From Gammaproteobacteria bacterium (GTDB lineage: Bacteria > Pseudomonadota > Gammaproteobacteria > JAADGQ01), in assembly GCA_013152295.1 (NCBI GenBank), contig JAADGQ010000103.1, positions 2,381-49,806 on the forward strand: DNA of 47,426 bases, written 5' to 3'. A program made the position numbers and the translations under genes. The notes under the pieces were generated by a model. It saw only the letters and a program-made list of their open reading frames with translations, was not told where the DNA came from and did no database searches. Positions 33,118-43,396 of the stretch are shown here, in pieces (within the stretch, counting starts at the first letter, position 1; every line of letters begins with the position of its first letter).

Positions 33118-33834
33118 ATGAATGAAAATGTAATAAGCCAGGATCCCTCCTCCTTTCAACCATCCAGCCAATTCGCAACAACACAGGACGAAAGACGGCA
33201 ACGAGAAAACGACAGGCGACAACAAGCGCGCGGTGACCGACGCACCGGCGATGATCGGCGCCTTATCAGTCGCGATGGCCTAGTCGTTCGCACCGTTGAT
33301 GGCGATGATGAGCTGGATCAAGTCTATCGATTGATCCACGATGCTTACGTCGAACAGGGCTACTGTCAGCCGCGTGCCGATGGCAGACTCATCTACCACG
33401 AAACCCTGACTCGCTCTCCACAAACTCACGTCCTGCTGGCAAAAAAAGAGGATGAGGTGGTCGGCACTCTGTCTGCCACCCTAGAAGGCCCACTGGGATT
33501 GCCATTGGACCCAGGCTTCCACACAGCCCATAAACGTATCGCGCGCGAAAAGCGAGCACTGTCGGTTATCTGGAGGCTGGCAACCCACAGGGATTACCGC
33601 CAAAATCAGTTCGTTGTCATGGAGCTCATCAAACTGGCGGTCCTGTCATCAATCCAACATGGCGCTATCACCGCCCTGTGCGTGTTTCACGACCATCATG
33701 AAAAACTCTACCAACGGCTGTTCAAGATGGAGTCGATGGCCCGCTGCAATACCGTGGATGGGTTTAATAACGAAACATTCGTCATGATGCGCTGCGACGC
33801 AGAAAAATGTCCGCCACGCTGGCTGCCCAACTGA
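33118..33834 (+). CDS. FeeM-like N-acyl amino acid synthase (GNAT fold)
   Basis: A 238-residue GNAT-fold protein. The first ~60 residues are polar, rich in Arg, Gln and Asp, and probably flexible. Then come QVYRLIHDAYVEQGYCQP, HVLLAKKEDEVVGTLSATLEGPLGLP, VIWRLATHRDYRQ and ITALCVFHDHHEKLYQRLF, which resemble FeeM-type N-acyl amino acid synthases. These join an acyl chain from acyl-ACP to an amino acid and are known to be linked with PEP-CTERM/exosortase loci. AGGAG lies 7 bases before the ATG at 33118; the longer open frame overlaps the previous gene and is not used. It is last in the operon, 46 bases after the GGDEF-EAL gene. Product and acyl donor are not known here. Confidence 0.7.
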   Translation: MNENVISQDPSSFQPSSQFATTQDERRQRENDRRQQARGDRRTGDDRRLISRDGLVVRTVDGDDELDQVYRLIHDAYVEQGYCQPRADGRLIYHETLTRSPQTHVLLAKKEDEVVGTLSATLEGPLGLPLDPGFHTAHKRIAREKRALSVIWRLATHRDYRQNQFVVMELIKLAVLSSIQHGAITALCVFHDHHEKLYQRLFKMESMARCNTVDGFNNETFVMMRCDAEKCPPRWLPN

Positions 33835-33885
33835 AAGGGGAAATCGAATTACTGACCGACACGCCCACCATCTGCGAACAAAAAG

Positions 33886-33914
33886 TTGTCACACCCCGTG
33901 AACCTACGTAGAAT
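33886..33914 (+). promoter_or_regulatory. Strong sigma-70 promoter of the rpsP operon
   Basis: TTGTCA (33886-33891), a 17-base spacer and TAGAAT (33909-33914) make a near-consensus promoter about 145 bases ahead of rpsP. The transcript would have a leader of about 140 bases, room for feedback control. Confidence 0.7.
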
Positions 33915-34059
33915 GGCGCGATTTTTCCGGGCATGCTCGTTGGGCAACGGTGAAAGTAGTGAAAACGAGAAGGGCCTTGCCCTCAGCCAGCAGCGAAAGC
34001 GCACTTGGCCCTGACTGCAGTTAAACATTAGACATTCTTTATATAGAGGAAGAAAACAC

Positions 34060-34338
34060 ATGGTAATCGTTCGTTTGGCTCGCGGTGGTGCAAAGAAGGC
34101 TCCTTTTTACAGCATCGTCGTTGCCGACAGCCGTTTCCCCCGCGATGGCCGTTATATCGAAAAGATCGGTTTCTTTAATCCTGTCGCCAAAGAAGGGACG
34201 GAGCGCCTGCGTGTCAACCGCGAGCGTGTTGAGCACTGGCTGTCACAGGGCGCTCAACTCTCTGATCGTGTTGCCACGCTGCTGAAAAGCAACGCTGATG
34301 CAAAAAGTGACGAGAGCAGCGAACCTGCGGCGGCTTGA
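34060..34338 (+). CDS. rpsP: 30S ribosomal protein S16
   Basis: A 92-residue S16, a core protein of the small subunit body. The opening [20 protein letters not shown] and later [14 protein letters not shown] are diagnostic. The C-terminal tail (after about residue 75) is Ser, Ala and Asp rich. It starts the rpsP-rimM-trmD-rplS operon, with a good ribosome site (AGAGGAAG). The 5' neighbour is the FeeM-like gene instead of the common ffh. Confidence 0.97.
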   Translation: MVIVRLARGGAKKAPFYSIVVADSRFPRDGRYIEKIGFFNPVAKEGTERLRVNRERVEHWLSQGAQLSDRVATLLKSNADAKSDESSEPAAA

Positions 34339-34880
34339 AGCCATCTGATTTAGCACTGCCAACGACGGCCAAGCCATCCGATCAGCAACGTATTACGGTA
34401 GGACGGCTGGGTGCCCCGTATGGCGTAAAAGGCTGGCTAAAGGTTAGCTCATACACTCAGCCCAACGACAATATTTTCAGCTACTCACCGTGGCAGGTAA
34501 AGTTGCCCGAAGGCTGGCGCACCGTCAACTACAGTGGCGGCAAGCAGCACGGCAAAGGCTTGGTCGTTCAGCTCGATGGTGTCGATGACCGCGATGCGGC
34601 AAGCCGTTATTGCGGCTTGGATATCGTTATATGCAGTGATCAGCTGCCACCGTGCGAAACCGACGACTACTACTGGAGTGAGCTGATTGGTCTGAGTGTC
34701 GTCACTCGCGACGGTGTTGAGCTAGGTACAATCCAGTCACTGCTGGAGACTGGTGCGAACGATGTGATGGTCGTTAAAGGTGAGCGCGAACGCTTGATCC
34801 CTTACCTCTTTGGCGATGTCGTGGTAAAAGTAGAGGTGGATAACGGCGTCATGCAGGTCGATTGGGATGCAGACTTTTGA
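34335..34880 (+). CDS. rimM: 16S rRNA processing protein RimM
   Basis: A 181-residue RimM, which helps mature the 30S head and binds S19. The N-terminal domain has [18 protein letters not shown]; the PRC-barrel domain has [16 protein letters not shown] and later [13 protein letters not shown]. The start is a TTG that overlaps the rpsP stop codon (TTGA), so translation is coupled. No ATG or GTG gives a complete N-terminus. Confidence 0.95.
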   Translation: MKPSDLALPTTAKPSDQQRITVGRLGAPYGVKGWLKVSSYTQPNDNIFSYSPWQVKLPEGWRTVNYSGGKQHGKGLVVQLDGVDDRDAASRYCGLDIVICSDQLPPCETDDYYWSELIGLSVVTRDGVELGTIQSLLETGANDVMVVKGERERLIPYLFGDVVVKVEVDNGVMQVDWDADF

Positions 34881-34885
34881 CGCAG

Positions 34886-35647
34886 ATGCGGATTGATGTC
34901 ATCACGCTGTTTCCGCAGATGTTCGACGCGGTGACAGCGTTCGGCGTCACCGGCAGGGCAGTAAAACAGGGCATTGTGGACGTTGCGCTGTGGAACCCGC
35001 GCAACTTTAGCCATAATCGCCACCGCACGATAGATGATCGTCCGTACGGCGGCGGACCCGGCATGGTGATGATGGCACCGCCGCTGGGTGACGCTATCGA
35101 GGCGGCTAAAGCTGCCTCTGGACAAAAGACTGCGGTGATCTACCTGACGCCGCAGGGCAAACGTCTCAATCAACACGACGTACAGGAGATCGCCTCACGA
35201 CCAGGGATGATTCTGCTGGCAGGTCGCTACGAAGGCATTGATGAGCGGCTGATCAGCTCGCATGTGGATGAAGAGTACTCCATCGGCGACTACGTCTTGA
35301 GTGGCGGTGAACTGGCAGCAATGGTGCTCATCGATGCGGTGAGTCGGCTACTACCAGGGGTGCTGGGGCACGATGAGTCAGCGCAGCAGGACTCGTTCAG
35401 CGACGGCCTGCTCGACCATCCGCACTACACGCGGCCAGAGTCGGTAGCAGGCGTTGCGGTACCGAACGTGCTGACCAGCGGCGATCACCGCGCCATTGCG
35501 CAGTGGCGCAAAAAGCAGGCGGTCGGCCGCACTTGGCAGAAACGCCCTGATCTGCTGAGCAGTGCCGACCTTGATGCTGAGGTCAAACAGCTGTTGGATG
35601 AGTATATTGAAGAATTTGAGGGTCATTTTGAGGGTAACAAGAAGTGA
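34886..35647 (+). CDS. trmD: tRNA (guanine-37-N1)-methyltransferase
   Basis: A 253-residue SPOUT enzyme that makes m1G37 in tRNAs reading CCN, CUN and CGG codons, which prevents frameshifting. It shows [13 protein letters not shown] at the start, the knot motifs [24 protein letters not shown] and [14 protein letters not shown], and [12 protein letters not shown] chose the ATG at 34886, 5 bases after the rimM stop; a TTG overlapping that stop (34877) is an alternative. Part of the rpsP operon. Confidence 0.97.
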   Translation: MRIDVITLFPQMFDAVTAFGVTGRAVKQGIVDVALWNPRNFSHNRHRTIDDRPYGGGPGMVMMAPPLGDAIEAAKAASGQKTAVIYLTPQGKRLNQHDVQEIASRPGMILLAGRYEGIDERLISSHVDEEYSIGDYVLSGGELAAMVLIDAVSRLLPGVLGHDESAQQDSFSDGLLDHPHYTRPESVAGVAVPNVLTSGDHRAIAQWRKKQAVGRTWQKRPDLLSSADLDAEVKQLLDEYIEEFEGHFEGNKK

Positions 35648-35828
35648 CCTGATAACTGCTTAACGTGTTGAATTGATCAGCACCAAAACACATTGAGCAA
35701 GCAATAATGGGCAGGTAAAAAAAGGTTGTGTACAAACCCCGCACTTCTGCGCACAACGCGTCACGAAGGCAGTGGTTTCTCTGCACTGCATATAAATCAC
35801 AAACTTGATCGTTACGGGAAAGTAGACC

Positions 35829-36173
35829 ATGAGCAATATCATCGCAAAGATTGAAGCCGAACAGTTAAAGAAGGATATTCCTGAGTTCGCACCTGGGGAC
35901 ACCGTTGTTGTCCAGGTCCGTGTAACAGAGGGCTCACGTGAGCGGCTACAAGCCTTTGAAGGCGTCGTCATTGCCAAGCGTAATCGCGGCTTGAACTCTG
36001 CATTCACGGTGCGCAAAATCTCTCACGGCGAAGGTGTTGAGCGCGTTTTTCAGAGCCACAGCCCAATGATCAGCAGCATCACCGTCAAACGCCGTGGTGA
36101 TGTGCGCCGCGCAAAACTCTACTACCTGCGTGATCTGCGCGGCAGGGCGGCACGCATCAAAGAGAAGCTCTAA
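35829..36173 (+). CDS. rplS: 50S ribosomal protein L19
   Basis: A 114-residue L19, at the interface of the two subunits. It shows [41 protein letters not shown] and the tail [15 protein letters not shown], all standard. It is the last gene of the rpsP operon. The 181-base gap after trmD is longer than usual and may hold a second promoter or a processing site; I could not pick one out. Confidence 0.97.
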   Translation: MSNIIAKIEAEQLKKDIPEFAPGDTVVVQVRVTEGSRERLQAFEGVVIAKRNRGLNSAFTVRKISHGEGVERVFQSHSPMISSITVKRRGDVRRAKLYYLRDLRGRAARIKEKL

Positions 36174-36220
36174 CGCCCCAGCTTCTCGGGAATACCGAAA
36201 AGCAACAAGGCATGGCATCA

Positions 36221-36246
36221 GCAGGGGTGACAAAACTCACCCCTGC
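36221..36246 (+). terminator. Hairpin after rplS
   Basis: A perfect 10-base stem GCAGGGGTGA / TCACCCCTGC with a 6-base loop lies 48 bases past the rplS stop. No T-run follows, so it could be an attenuator, an RNA-end stabiliser or a weak terminator separating the ribosomal operon from the next gene, which starts 44 bases later. Confidence 0.5.
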
Positions 36247-36289
36247 ACTGCCAACCACTCCGCATTCAAGCCTGTTACTCTTGCGATTT

Positions 36290-38125
36290 ATGCGCTTTAA
36301 CCACCTGCTCCCGCCTCTTGCGCTCACACTGATCTTGGCTGCTGGCCTTGCATCGCACACGAGCCACGCTGAGAATACCCCCCCCACTGAGCAGAACCCA
36401 TCTGCCCTAAACGCTCTCGCTGAAGCAGCTTCATTTGCTCGTAGCGGCGCGATTAATCTTGCACTGGCCCAACTAAACCAACTGCAAGCGGCATCCATCA
36501 GCAGCACTGACACCTGGCTGCAAATTGAACGCACACGCCTGGAGATCTACCAGCAGCAAGGCATGTGGCCAGAGCTGACACGACGTTACCGACAGTTACC
36601 CGATGATCTGCCTACCGACTTTTCGCGCTGGGCAAGCACTGAATACGCTGTCGCGCTGATAGAGCTGGGCGAAGTGAGCGCAGCTCGCGACACCCTGCTG
36701 AGACTCATCTGGTCTGGATCCCAAGGTCTCGATGAAAATCTGTTCAGCCGCTGGCGAGCGCTGCTGATCCAGAGCTATCTGCGTGAAGACAACAGAGAGG
36801 ATGCCCATATCGCGCTACGCCGCTTTGAGCAGGATTACGGTGCAAGTTACCGCGACACTGCGCAGCTTTACACACGCCTGTGGTTAGTGGAAGACAAACC
36901 CAAACAGGCACTGCGCTACCTCGATGGCCCACAGAGCGGCTCTGGCTCCGAACCCAACGCCACAGCGCTCGCGCTATTGGCACAACTGCGCAGCAAACAA
37001 TCTCTGCCCGAGGTCGTTTTGAAACGGGCACTGCAGCAGCTGCAAGATCACAACATTCACGCCCCATCGCAACACGCCGCATTGGCACTGCTGTGGCTCG
37101 TCATCGCCGAGGCGGCGCAATCCAGCGGTGACGATCTCCGTTATCTTGACGCACTGGAGCAGCTGCTTGGCTTGCGCCGCAATGGTCGTCCAACTGACTT
37201 GCTAGTTCACACCACCCCCGAGCAGCTCTGGCAAGCCTATCTGGATAGCGCCCAGCGCGTCAGCAACCAGGCACAACTGCTGATCGGTAGTTATGAACCG
37301 TGGTACGCGTTAGCCGAATCGCTGTTGCATGAAAAACCACAACACGCCCGTGCGCTATTAGTCGAGTTAATTCTTAACAAAGCAGTTAACGAAAATTTAA
37401 TGCGCCGCGCTGAGAAACTGTTTTTCCGCTCACTGGGCAGCGCAGCAAATGGTCGTCAAATTCTCAACGCGCTCTACCTCAACAGTGAGCGCTACCCCAA
37501 CCCTGAGGCACTGCCACCCACTGTCCTCCACGGCCTGATTCAACTCGCTCTGAACAGCGCCGACATAGCGTTGGCATTTCGCCTTGCGGGTGATTTTCAG
37601 CGCACCCCCGAAGATGCCAACATCATCGACTGGAAGATTTTACAAACGCGCCTGCTCATCGTTGCCAAACAGAGCGAGCAGGCTGCCATACTGCTTGATG
37701 CATTGGTACAACAGCAAGAGCAGCTTGACAAAAATCAGCTGAATGACCTCTATGTTGCAATAGGTGACCTGCGCGCCAGCGGCAAGCGCGACGACAGCAT
37801 CGCGCTATACCACACGCTTGTACGCGGCAAACTGCCAGCTACCCTGCGCCACAACTTGCTGTTCGTACTCGGCGAACTGCACGAATCCAAAGCGGACTAC
37901 CGGCAAGCGGCGCGCTTCTACCTGCGTGCCAGCGAGCAAACACCCCCATCAAGCAGTGAACAATATAGCGCCGCCATCCGCCAACGTGCGGCAAAAATGC
38001 TCGGCATGGGCGGCTACAAAAACGACGCCAGAGCCCTCTACCGTGCATTGATGGAAGGGACACACGACGCTCAAGAACGCACGCTGTTGCAGAGTGAGTT
38101 TCAGCAGCTCGGTTACCTGCCCTAA
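36290..38125 (+). CDS. Exported helical-repeat protein of unknown function
   Basis: A 611-residue protein. The ATG at 36290 gives a signal peptide ([21 protein letters not shown]); the frame is open 26 codons upstream through the terminator-like hairpin and is not used. The mature chain is almost all helix, with diverged TPR-like pairs, for example [20 protein letters not shown] near the start and [20 protein letters not shown] near residue 555. No catalytic motif is seen. It could be a periplasmic assembly factor or scaffold. It is not clearly the family of the two other TPR proteins in this window. It lies between rplS and rnhA, read the same way as both. Confidence 0.7.
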   Translation: MRFNHLLPPLALTLILAAGLASHTSHAENTPPTEQNPSALNALAEAASFARSGAINLALAQLNQLQAASISSTDTWLQIERTRLEIYQQQGMWPELTRRYRQLPDDLPTDFSRWASTEYAVALIELGEVSAARDTLLRLIWSGSQGLDENLFSRWRALLIQSYLREDNREDAHIALRRFEQDYGASYRDTAQLYTRLWLVEDKPKQALRYLDGPQSGSGSEPNATALALLAQLRSKQSLPEVVLKRALQQLQDHNIHAPSQHAALALLWLVIAEAAQSSGDDLRYLDALEQLLGLRRNGRPTDLLVHTTPEQLWQAYLDSAQRVSNQAQLLIGSYEPWYALAESLLHEKPQHARALLVELILNKAVNENLMRRAEKLFFRSLGSAANGRQILNALYLNSERYPNPEALPPTVLHGLIQLALNSADIALAFRLAGDFQRTPEDANIIDWKILQTRLLIVAKQSEQAAILLDALVQQQEQLDKNQLNDLYVAIGDLRASGKRDDSIALYHTLVRGKLPATLRHNLLFVLGELHESKADYRQAARFYLRASEQTPPSSSEQYSAAIRQRAAKMLGMGGYKNDARALYRALMEGTHDAQERTLLQSEFQQLGYLP

Positions 38126-38156
38126 GCCGCTACAGTACGTTACACAACATTTAATC

Positions 38157-38597
38157 ATGAAAGACAGCGTAGAGATCTATACAGATGGCGCATGCCGTGG
38201 CAACCCTGGCAAGGGTGGCTGGGGAGCGGTGCTGCACTGCGCGGGCAGCGAAAAGCAGCTCTATGGTGCAGAGCAACACACCACCAACAACCGTATGGAG
38301 TTAATGGCCGCCATCATGGCGCTTGAAAGCCTCAAGCGCGCGTGCACAGTCGATCTGACAACGGACTCCCAATACGTCCGCAAAGGGATGACGGAGTGGA
38401 TCGATAACTGGAAAAAACGTGGCTGGAAAACCGCAGCAAAAGCACCTGTAAAAAATGGCGACCTGTGGCGCCGTCTCGACGCTGCTGCAGCTCGCCACCA
38501 GGTTCAATGGCACTGGGTCAAGGGCCACTCTGGCCACCCGCAAAACGAGCTGGCAGACACCCTTGCCAACCGCGCCATTGATGAGATGCAGGCGTAA
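38157..38597 (+). CDS. rnhA: Ribonuclease HI
   Basis: A 146-residue enzyme that cuts the RNA strand of RNA-DNA hybrids. The four catalytic carboxylates fall at the same numbers as in the E. coli enzyme: Asp10 (YTDGAC), Glu48 (NRMELMA), Asp70 (TTDSQYV) and Asp134 (NELADTLA). The histidine of the flexible loop is in [11 protein letters not shown]. The ATG at 38157 was chosen for this numbering; the frame is open 21 codons further upstream, into the previous gene. Confidence 0.97.
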   Translation: MKDSVEIYTDGACRGNPGKGGWGAVLHCAGSEKQLYGAEQHTTNNRMELMAAIMALESLKRACTVDLTTDSQYVRKGMTEWIDNWKKRGWKTAAKAPVKNGDLWRRLDAAAARHQVQWHWVKGHSGHPQNELADTLANRAIDEMQA

Positions 38598-38653
38598 TCA
38601 AATCTCTGACTGTCGCAACTTGAAACTCTGTTTTTGACCCCTATATCTGCTCG

Positions 38654-39286
38654 ATGCAACAACAACATGAAATAACATTAGCCCTTGCCGGTGTCTTTCA
38701 GGCCGCCGGCCTGGTGCAGAAAATCGCCCGCGAAGGCAACGCCAGCCAGTCACGCATCGAGACCTGTGTGCAGAGTATTTTTAATACCGACCCGGAGAAC
38801 GTCTCCGACGTTTACGGTGGCACCTGCAAGGTGGTCAATGGCCTTGAGCTGATTCGCGATGTCTTTGGTGCCAAAAAAAGAACCCAGGACTTTGAAGTGA
38901 CCCAATATGTCATTTCACTCCTGCACCTTGAGCGACAACTCGCCAAAAAGCCCGCAATTCTCGATCAAATTGCCGCTGGCGTAGAGAAAGCCAGAGGACA
39001 GGTCGAGCATTTCACGATCACCCACGATGTGGTAATGGCCAGTCTCGGCGAGCTCTACAGCAATACCATCAGCACACTGTCGCCGCGCATCTTGGTCAAT
39101 GGCGATGAAGTTCACCTATCGAACCCCAACAGCGCCAACAAAATTCGCACCCTGCTGCTGGCGGGAGTCCGCTCGGCCGTGCTCTGGAAGCAGTGCGGCG
39201 GCAGCCGCCGACAGCTGCTGTTTCGGCGCAAAAAGGTGATCGGAGATGCCGAGTGCATTCTCCACGAAAGCTGCCACATCCCCTAG
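38654..39286 (+). CDS. hflD: HflD-family protein, high-frequency-lysogenisation homologue
   Basis: A 210-residue, mostly helical protein of the HflD (YcfC) family; in E. coli it binds phage lambda CII at the membrane and lowers lysogeny. It shows ALAGVFQAAGLVQKIAREG at the start, DVYGGTCKVVNGLELIRDVF and GVRSAVLWKQCGGSRRQLL near the end, the family signatures. The order hflD-purB is kept as in E. coli, but the usual upstream mnmA is missing; rnhA is there instead. Its cellular role outside lysogeny is not settled. Confidence 0.92.
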   Translation: MQQQHEITLALAGVFQAAGLVQKIAREGNASQSRIETCVQSIFNTDPENVSDVYGGTCKVVNGLELIRDVFGAKKRTQDFEVTQYVISLLHLERQLAKKPAILDQIAAGVEKARGQVEHFTITHDVVMASLGELYSNTISTLSPRILVNGDEVHLSNPNSANKIRTLLLAGVRSAVLWKQCGGSRRQLLFRRKKVIGDAECILHESCHIP

Positions 39287-39297
39287 CAGGTTGTTAA

Positions 39298-40743
<1,446 letters not shown>

Positions 40744-40817
40744 CAACACAACCGCATATCAGTGCACCCAAAACGGATGCCGATGCAAATCAACTCAGCG
40801 CTAAACATATCCCTCTA

Positions 40818-40846
40818 GCAGCCGATAACCAAGGATGGTTGGCTGC
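40818..40846 (+). terminator. Hairpin after purB
   Basis: GCAGCC pairs with GGCTGC and inside it AACCA pairs with TGGTT, with a three-base bulge and a four-base loop. It lies 75 bases past the purB stop with no T-run, so it is only a possible transcript end. The remaining gap up to 40975 shows nothing. Confidence 0.35.
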
Positions 40847-40975
40847 ATGAATGATTCAGACGCTCAAACAACGACACACCTGGATCACTCCTGTATTTAA
40901 AAATAGCCTTGCATAAGGACAAATAGGGCCGCAGCCAGCAACATTTACCCAAAGCTGATTGCAAGCGAGCTGCCC

Positions 40976-41941
40976 ATGTCCACGCTCTATCCGAAGATCG
41001 TCTGCTACGATCCCGCTGCACCATCAATAACTTCACGATTACGACTCGCCATACTATGCGCGCTGCTATTAACGCAGCCTGCGTTCGCCGCCGGCCCTTT
41101 TGCGCTGAACTTCCAGCCACTCGACGCCACGTTCGGCGACGATAATCGTGCCGACACCAGCTGTAATCGGCCCGATGTTGCTGATCGCGGCTGCTCGGGT
41201 AGCTGGAGCAACTCCGGCGATCCTACTGCATTTTTGCAGGAGTTAATCACCGTAGATGGCTCCTCTTACTACCACGTCATTATCGGTCTGCCAGAAGATG
41301 GCTTCGCTCAAGAGTATGTCGCCCAGGTTGGCGGCCCATCCTGGGAAGGTGCGTCGGGCTCAAACAGTCTGGGCGATGGAATCTGCCGCTCCGGGTTCGG
41401 ACCCGGTAACTTCGTACTAAGCGCATGCAACATCAGCGACCCACTCGGCGTCACACATGACAACGTCTTTACCGGCGTTGGCTCCGGCAACCCCAAAGCC
41501 GTCGTCATGCGCCAAGTCAACGGAGGCACCTGGGACGGCGCCAGCAATAGCTGGAGCTGTGCTGCCAGCGACAATTACTGCTCAGAGTTCAAAAAAGAGA
41601 ACTTTCTCTACAAACCCGTCATCACCCAAACCATCAACGAAGCCAGTGAGTACATGAACGCCAATTTCAGCTTCGATATGAGCGCTATTGACTACGATAC
41701 CAACACAACCGCGGGCACGATGGTTAATACAGTCACCATCAGCGACCCCACTCTCGATGACTACTCAATCGGCGCGGGCGACTTCAACTACGCTACCGAT
41801 GCAGATTCCAACTATTCGACGCTCAGCGGTGGCCGCTATATTTTCACCGGCAGCGGTCCTACTAACGCGAACCTTGAACCCTACGAATATATCGACGGTG
41901 ATTTCGCACTCGATCGAGAATGGTCCGAATTCAAAAATTAA
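40976..41941 (+). CDS. Secreted protein of unrecognised family
   Basis: A 321-residue exported protein. The signal region is LRLAILCALLLTQPAFA, after a charged leader of about 20 residues. The mature ~280 residues are rich in Asn, Asp, Ser, Gly and Thr, low in charge clusters, and hold several cysteines that probably pair (DTSCNRP, DRGCSGSW, GICRSGF, SACNIS, WSCAASDNYCSEF). No enzyme motif, anchor or sorting tail is seen; it ends REWSEFKN. The composition fits a surface or extracellular protein. It precedes a PEP-CTERM protein gene by 207 bases on the same strand, so both may be parts of the same surface layer, which is inference only. Confidence 0.6.
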   Translation: MSTLYPKIVCYDPAAPSITSRLRLAILCALLLTQPAFAAGPFALNFQPLDATFGDDNRADTSCNRPDVADRGCSGSWSNSGDPTAFLQELITVDGSSYYHVIIGLPEDGFAQEYVAQVGGPSWEGASGSNSLGDGICRSGFGPGNFVLSACNISDPLGVTHDNVFTGVGSGNPKAVVMRQVNGGTWDGASNSWSCAASDNYCSEFKKENFLYKPVITQTINEASEYMNANFSFDMSAIDYDTNTTAGTMVNTVTISDPTLDDYSIGAGDFNYATDADSNYSTLSGGRYIFTGSGPTNANLEPYEYIDGDFALDREWSEFKN

Positions 41942-42148
41942 CAGCCGCGCGTACATCCGCCCTCAATAAGTCAGAATATTTTACGGTATTGGAATTTTCA
42001 CTTTCATCCAATTTCTGAAATATCAGAAACATTCAACAAGTTAAAACAGTTAAGCGGGGTCAGGCATAAAAGATGCTGCTAATCATTCATCCACACTAAC
42101 AGATGGACAACCGTTAGGTTTGATGGCAGGAAGCAGCAGGAGACAACC

Positions 42149-42883
42149 ATGAAAAACAGACTATTAACATGTGTATCAGCTGTAATTCTCACTGCAGGGC
42201 TCAACGCTACAGCTCATGCCACACTGATCGACCGTGGCAATGGCATGATCTACGACTCGGCCCAGGACATCACTTGGCTGCAAGACGCCAACTACGCGCT
42301 GACATCAGGTTATGCAGCGGCCAATGTTCGCAGAAACGGGCGCTGGGCAACCGATAATATTTTTGCTAACGGCAAAATGGGTTGGGACGCCGCCATAACC
42401 TGGGCAGATAACCTGGTATACGGCGGTTACTCCGACTGGCGTTTGGCATCTGTTACCGACAGGGGTAACGATGGTTGCAATCGGAGCTTTAATGGCACCG
42501 ACTGCGGCTTCAACGTCGACACATCGGGCTCGGAATTGGCCTATATGTGGTACAACATTTTGGGTAATACGCCCTATTACGACACCAGCGGCAACGGGCC
42601 GCAAAGCGGCTGGGGTCTGACTTCGACCACCGCTGACGGCATTGACCTGCTCAACCTTCGCAGCAGCCGTTACTGGTCGGGAACGCAGTACGCACCCAAT
42701 GCTAACCGTGCATGGCTCTTCAACACCCGTAAAGGCTTTCAGCGCGGCAAACCCAAACGCGCAGAGTCCTTTGCCTGGGCTGTCCGCTCCGGTGATGTCG
42801 CTACCGTAGCTGAACCTGGCACCCTGCTGCTTCTCGCAGCAGGATTGGTCGGGATTGCTGTTACCAGGCGAAAGCGCTGCTAA
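42149..42883 (+). CDS. PEP-CTERM-anchored DUF1566-like protein
   Basis: A 244-residue exported protein with three parts: a signal peptide (CVSAVILTAGLNATAHA), a DUF1566/Lcl-type domain (about 28-210; IYDSAQDITWLQDAN, YGGYSDWRLASV, RYWSGTQYA, FAWAVRSGD), and a C-terminal PEP-CTERM tail (about 218-244): EPG, then a membrane segment TLLLLAAGLVGIAV, then a basic end TRRKRC. The PEP motif reads EPG. Such tails are cut by an exosortase, which is not in this window. AGGAG lies 7 bases before the ATG. The DUF1566 fold is often found in surface adhesins. Confidence 0.85.
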   Translation: MKNRLLTCVSAVILTAGLNATAHATLIDRGNGMIYDSAQDITWLQDANYALTSGYAAANVRRNGRWATDNIFANGKMGWDAAITWADNLVYGGYSDWRLASVTDRGNDGCNRSFNGTDCGFNVDTSGSELAYMWYNILGNTPYYDTSGNGPQSGWGLTSTTADGIDLLNLRSSRYWSGTQYAPNANRAWLFNTRKGFQRGKPKRAESFAWAVRSGDVATVAEPGTLLLLAAGLVGIAVTRRKRC

Positions 42884-42888
42884 ATTAA

Positions 42889-42914
42889 CCTGGCACCTTT
42901 TAAAAGGTGCCAGG
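42889..42914. terminator. Perfect 26-base palindrome after the PEP-CTERM gene
   Basis: CCTGGCACCTTTT followed directly by AAAAGGTGCCAGG, a perfect palindrome without a spacer, starts 5 bases after the stop codon. As RNA the stem would have a T-rich centre, so it may act as a terminator or RNA-end protector. It is followed by a tandem GGACCGTA/GGACCGTA duplication leading into the REP element. Confidence 0.5.
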
Positions 42915-42923
42915 ACCGTAGGA

Positions 42924-43152
42924 CCGTAGGGCGCAATAGCGCAGCGTATTGCGCCGAATAAAATAACAAGCCACAACATACATGCCTGATTATCCATCTC
43001 CCTATTATTTTGGAGGCGCTTTTTTAATGGCCAACAAATTCGAGATTGAATCTGCATGACTAGATGAGATCGGGCTTTTCGAACAAACTTTGAACTTTTT
43101 TGCTACGAGGATTGATATGCGGCGCAATGCGCTACGCTATTGCGCCCTACGT
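42924..43152. repeat. Inverted pair of REP hairpins around a 165-base spacer
   Basis: The left copy has GTAGG then GGCGCAATA / TATTGCGCC (42930-42938 with 42947-42955) around GCGCAGCG. The right copy (43121-43151) reads GGCGCAA...TTGCGCC then CTACG, so it faces left. Both carry GTAG at the foot of the stem, as do the units near 5.7 kb, though the stem sequence is different. The spacer holds no gene. The pair looks like a REPIN with a long spacer, or the remains of a non-autonomous element. Confidence 0.7.
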
Positions 43153-43210
43153 GCTCCCCTCCCCTTTCCATCCTCCTTCACTTTCGCTTCAGCAACCACA
43201 CTTTTGTTCT

Positions 43211-43259
43211 ATTCAGAGGCCCTATTCAGCGGCTATATCTAACGCTGGGCCTCTTGAAT
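43211..43259. repeat. Long imperfect inverted repeat ahead of the DUF3422 gene
   Basis: ATTCAGAGGCCC pairs with GGGCCTCTTGAAT with one bulge, and inside it AGCG pairs with CGCT. It can form a long hairpin of about 49 bases. It lies about 65 bases upstream of the promoter of the DUF3422 gene and may end transcription coming from the left. Confidence 0.4.
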
Positions 43260-43324
43260 AATCAGGAAAGGCATCCATTCTTTAGAGACCTTGACGTACA
43301 GAGTGCAACGACTGGCGAGCCCAA

Positions 43325-43353
43325 TTGTCACACAACGGCAATACGCCTATGAT
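43325..43353 (+). promoter_or_regulatory. Sigma-70 promoter of the DUF3422 gene
   Basis: TTGTCA (43325-43330), a 17-base spacer and TATGAT (43348-43353) make a strong housekeeping promoter 43 bases ahead of the start at 43397. Confidence 0.65.
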
Positions 43354-43396
43354 GAAATCAATTTAATGCTATCGACAAAGAGGAAAACAGCGCATT

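Noticed and set aside
42049-42075. A GGGGTCAGGC word resembling ends of Y1-transposase elements, also seen in reverse near 28231-28242
   Set aside because: Only a short shared core, with no transposase and no matching second end, so I do not call an element.
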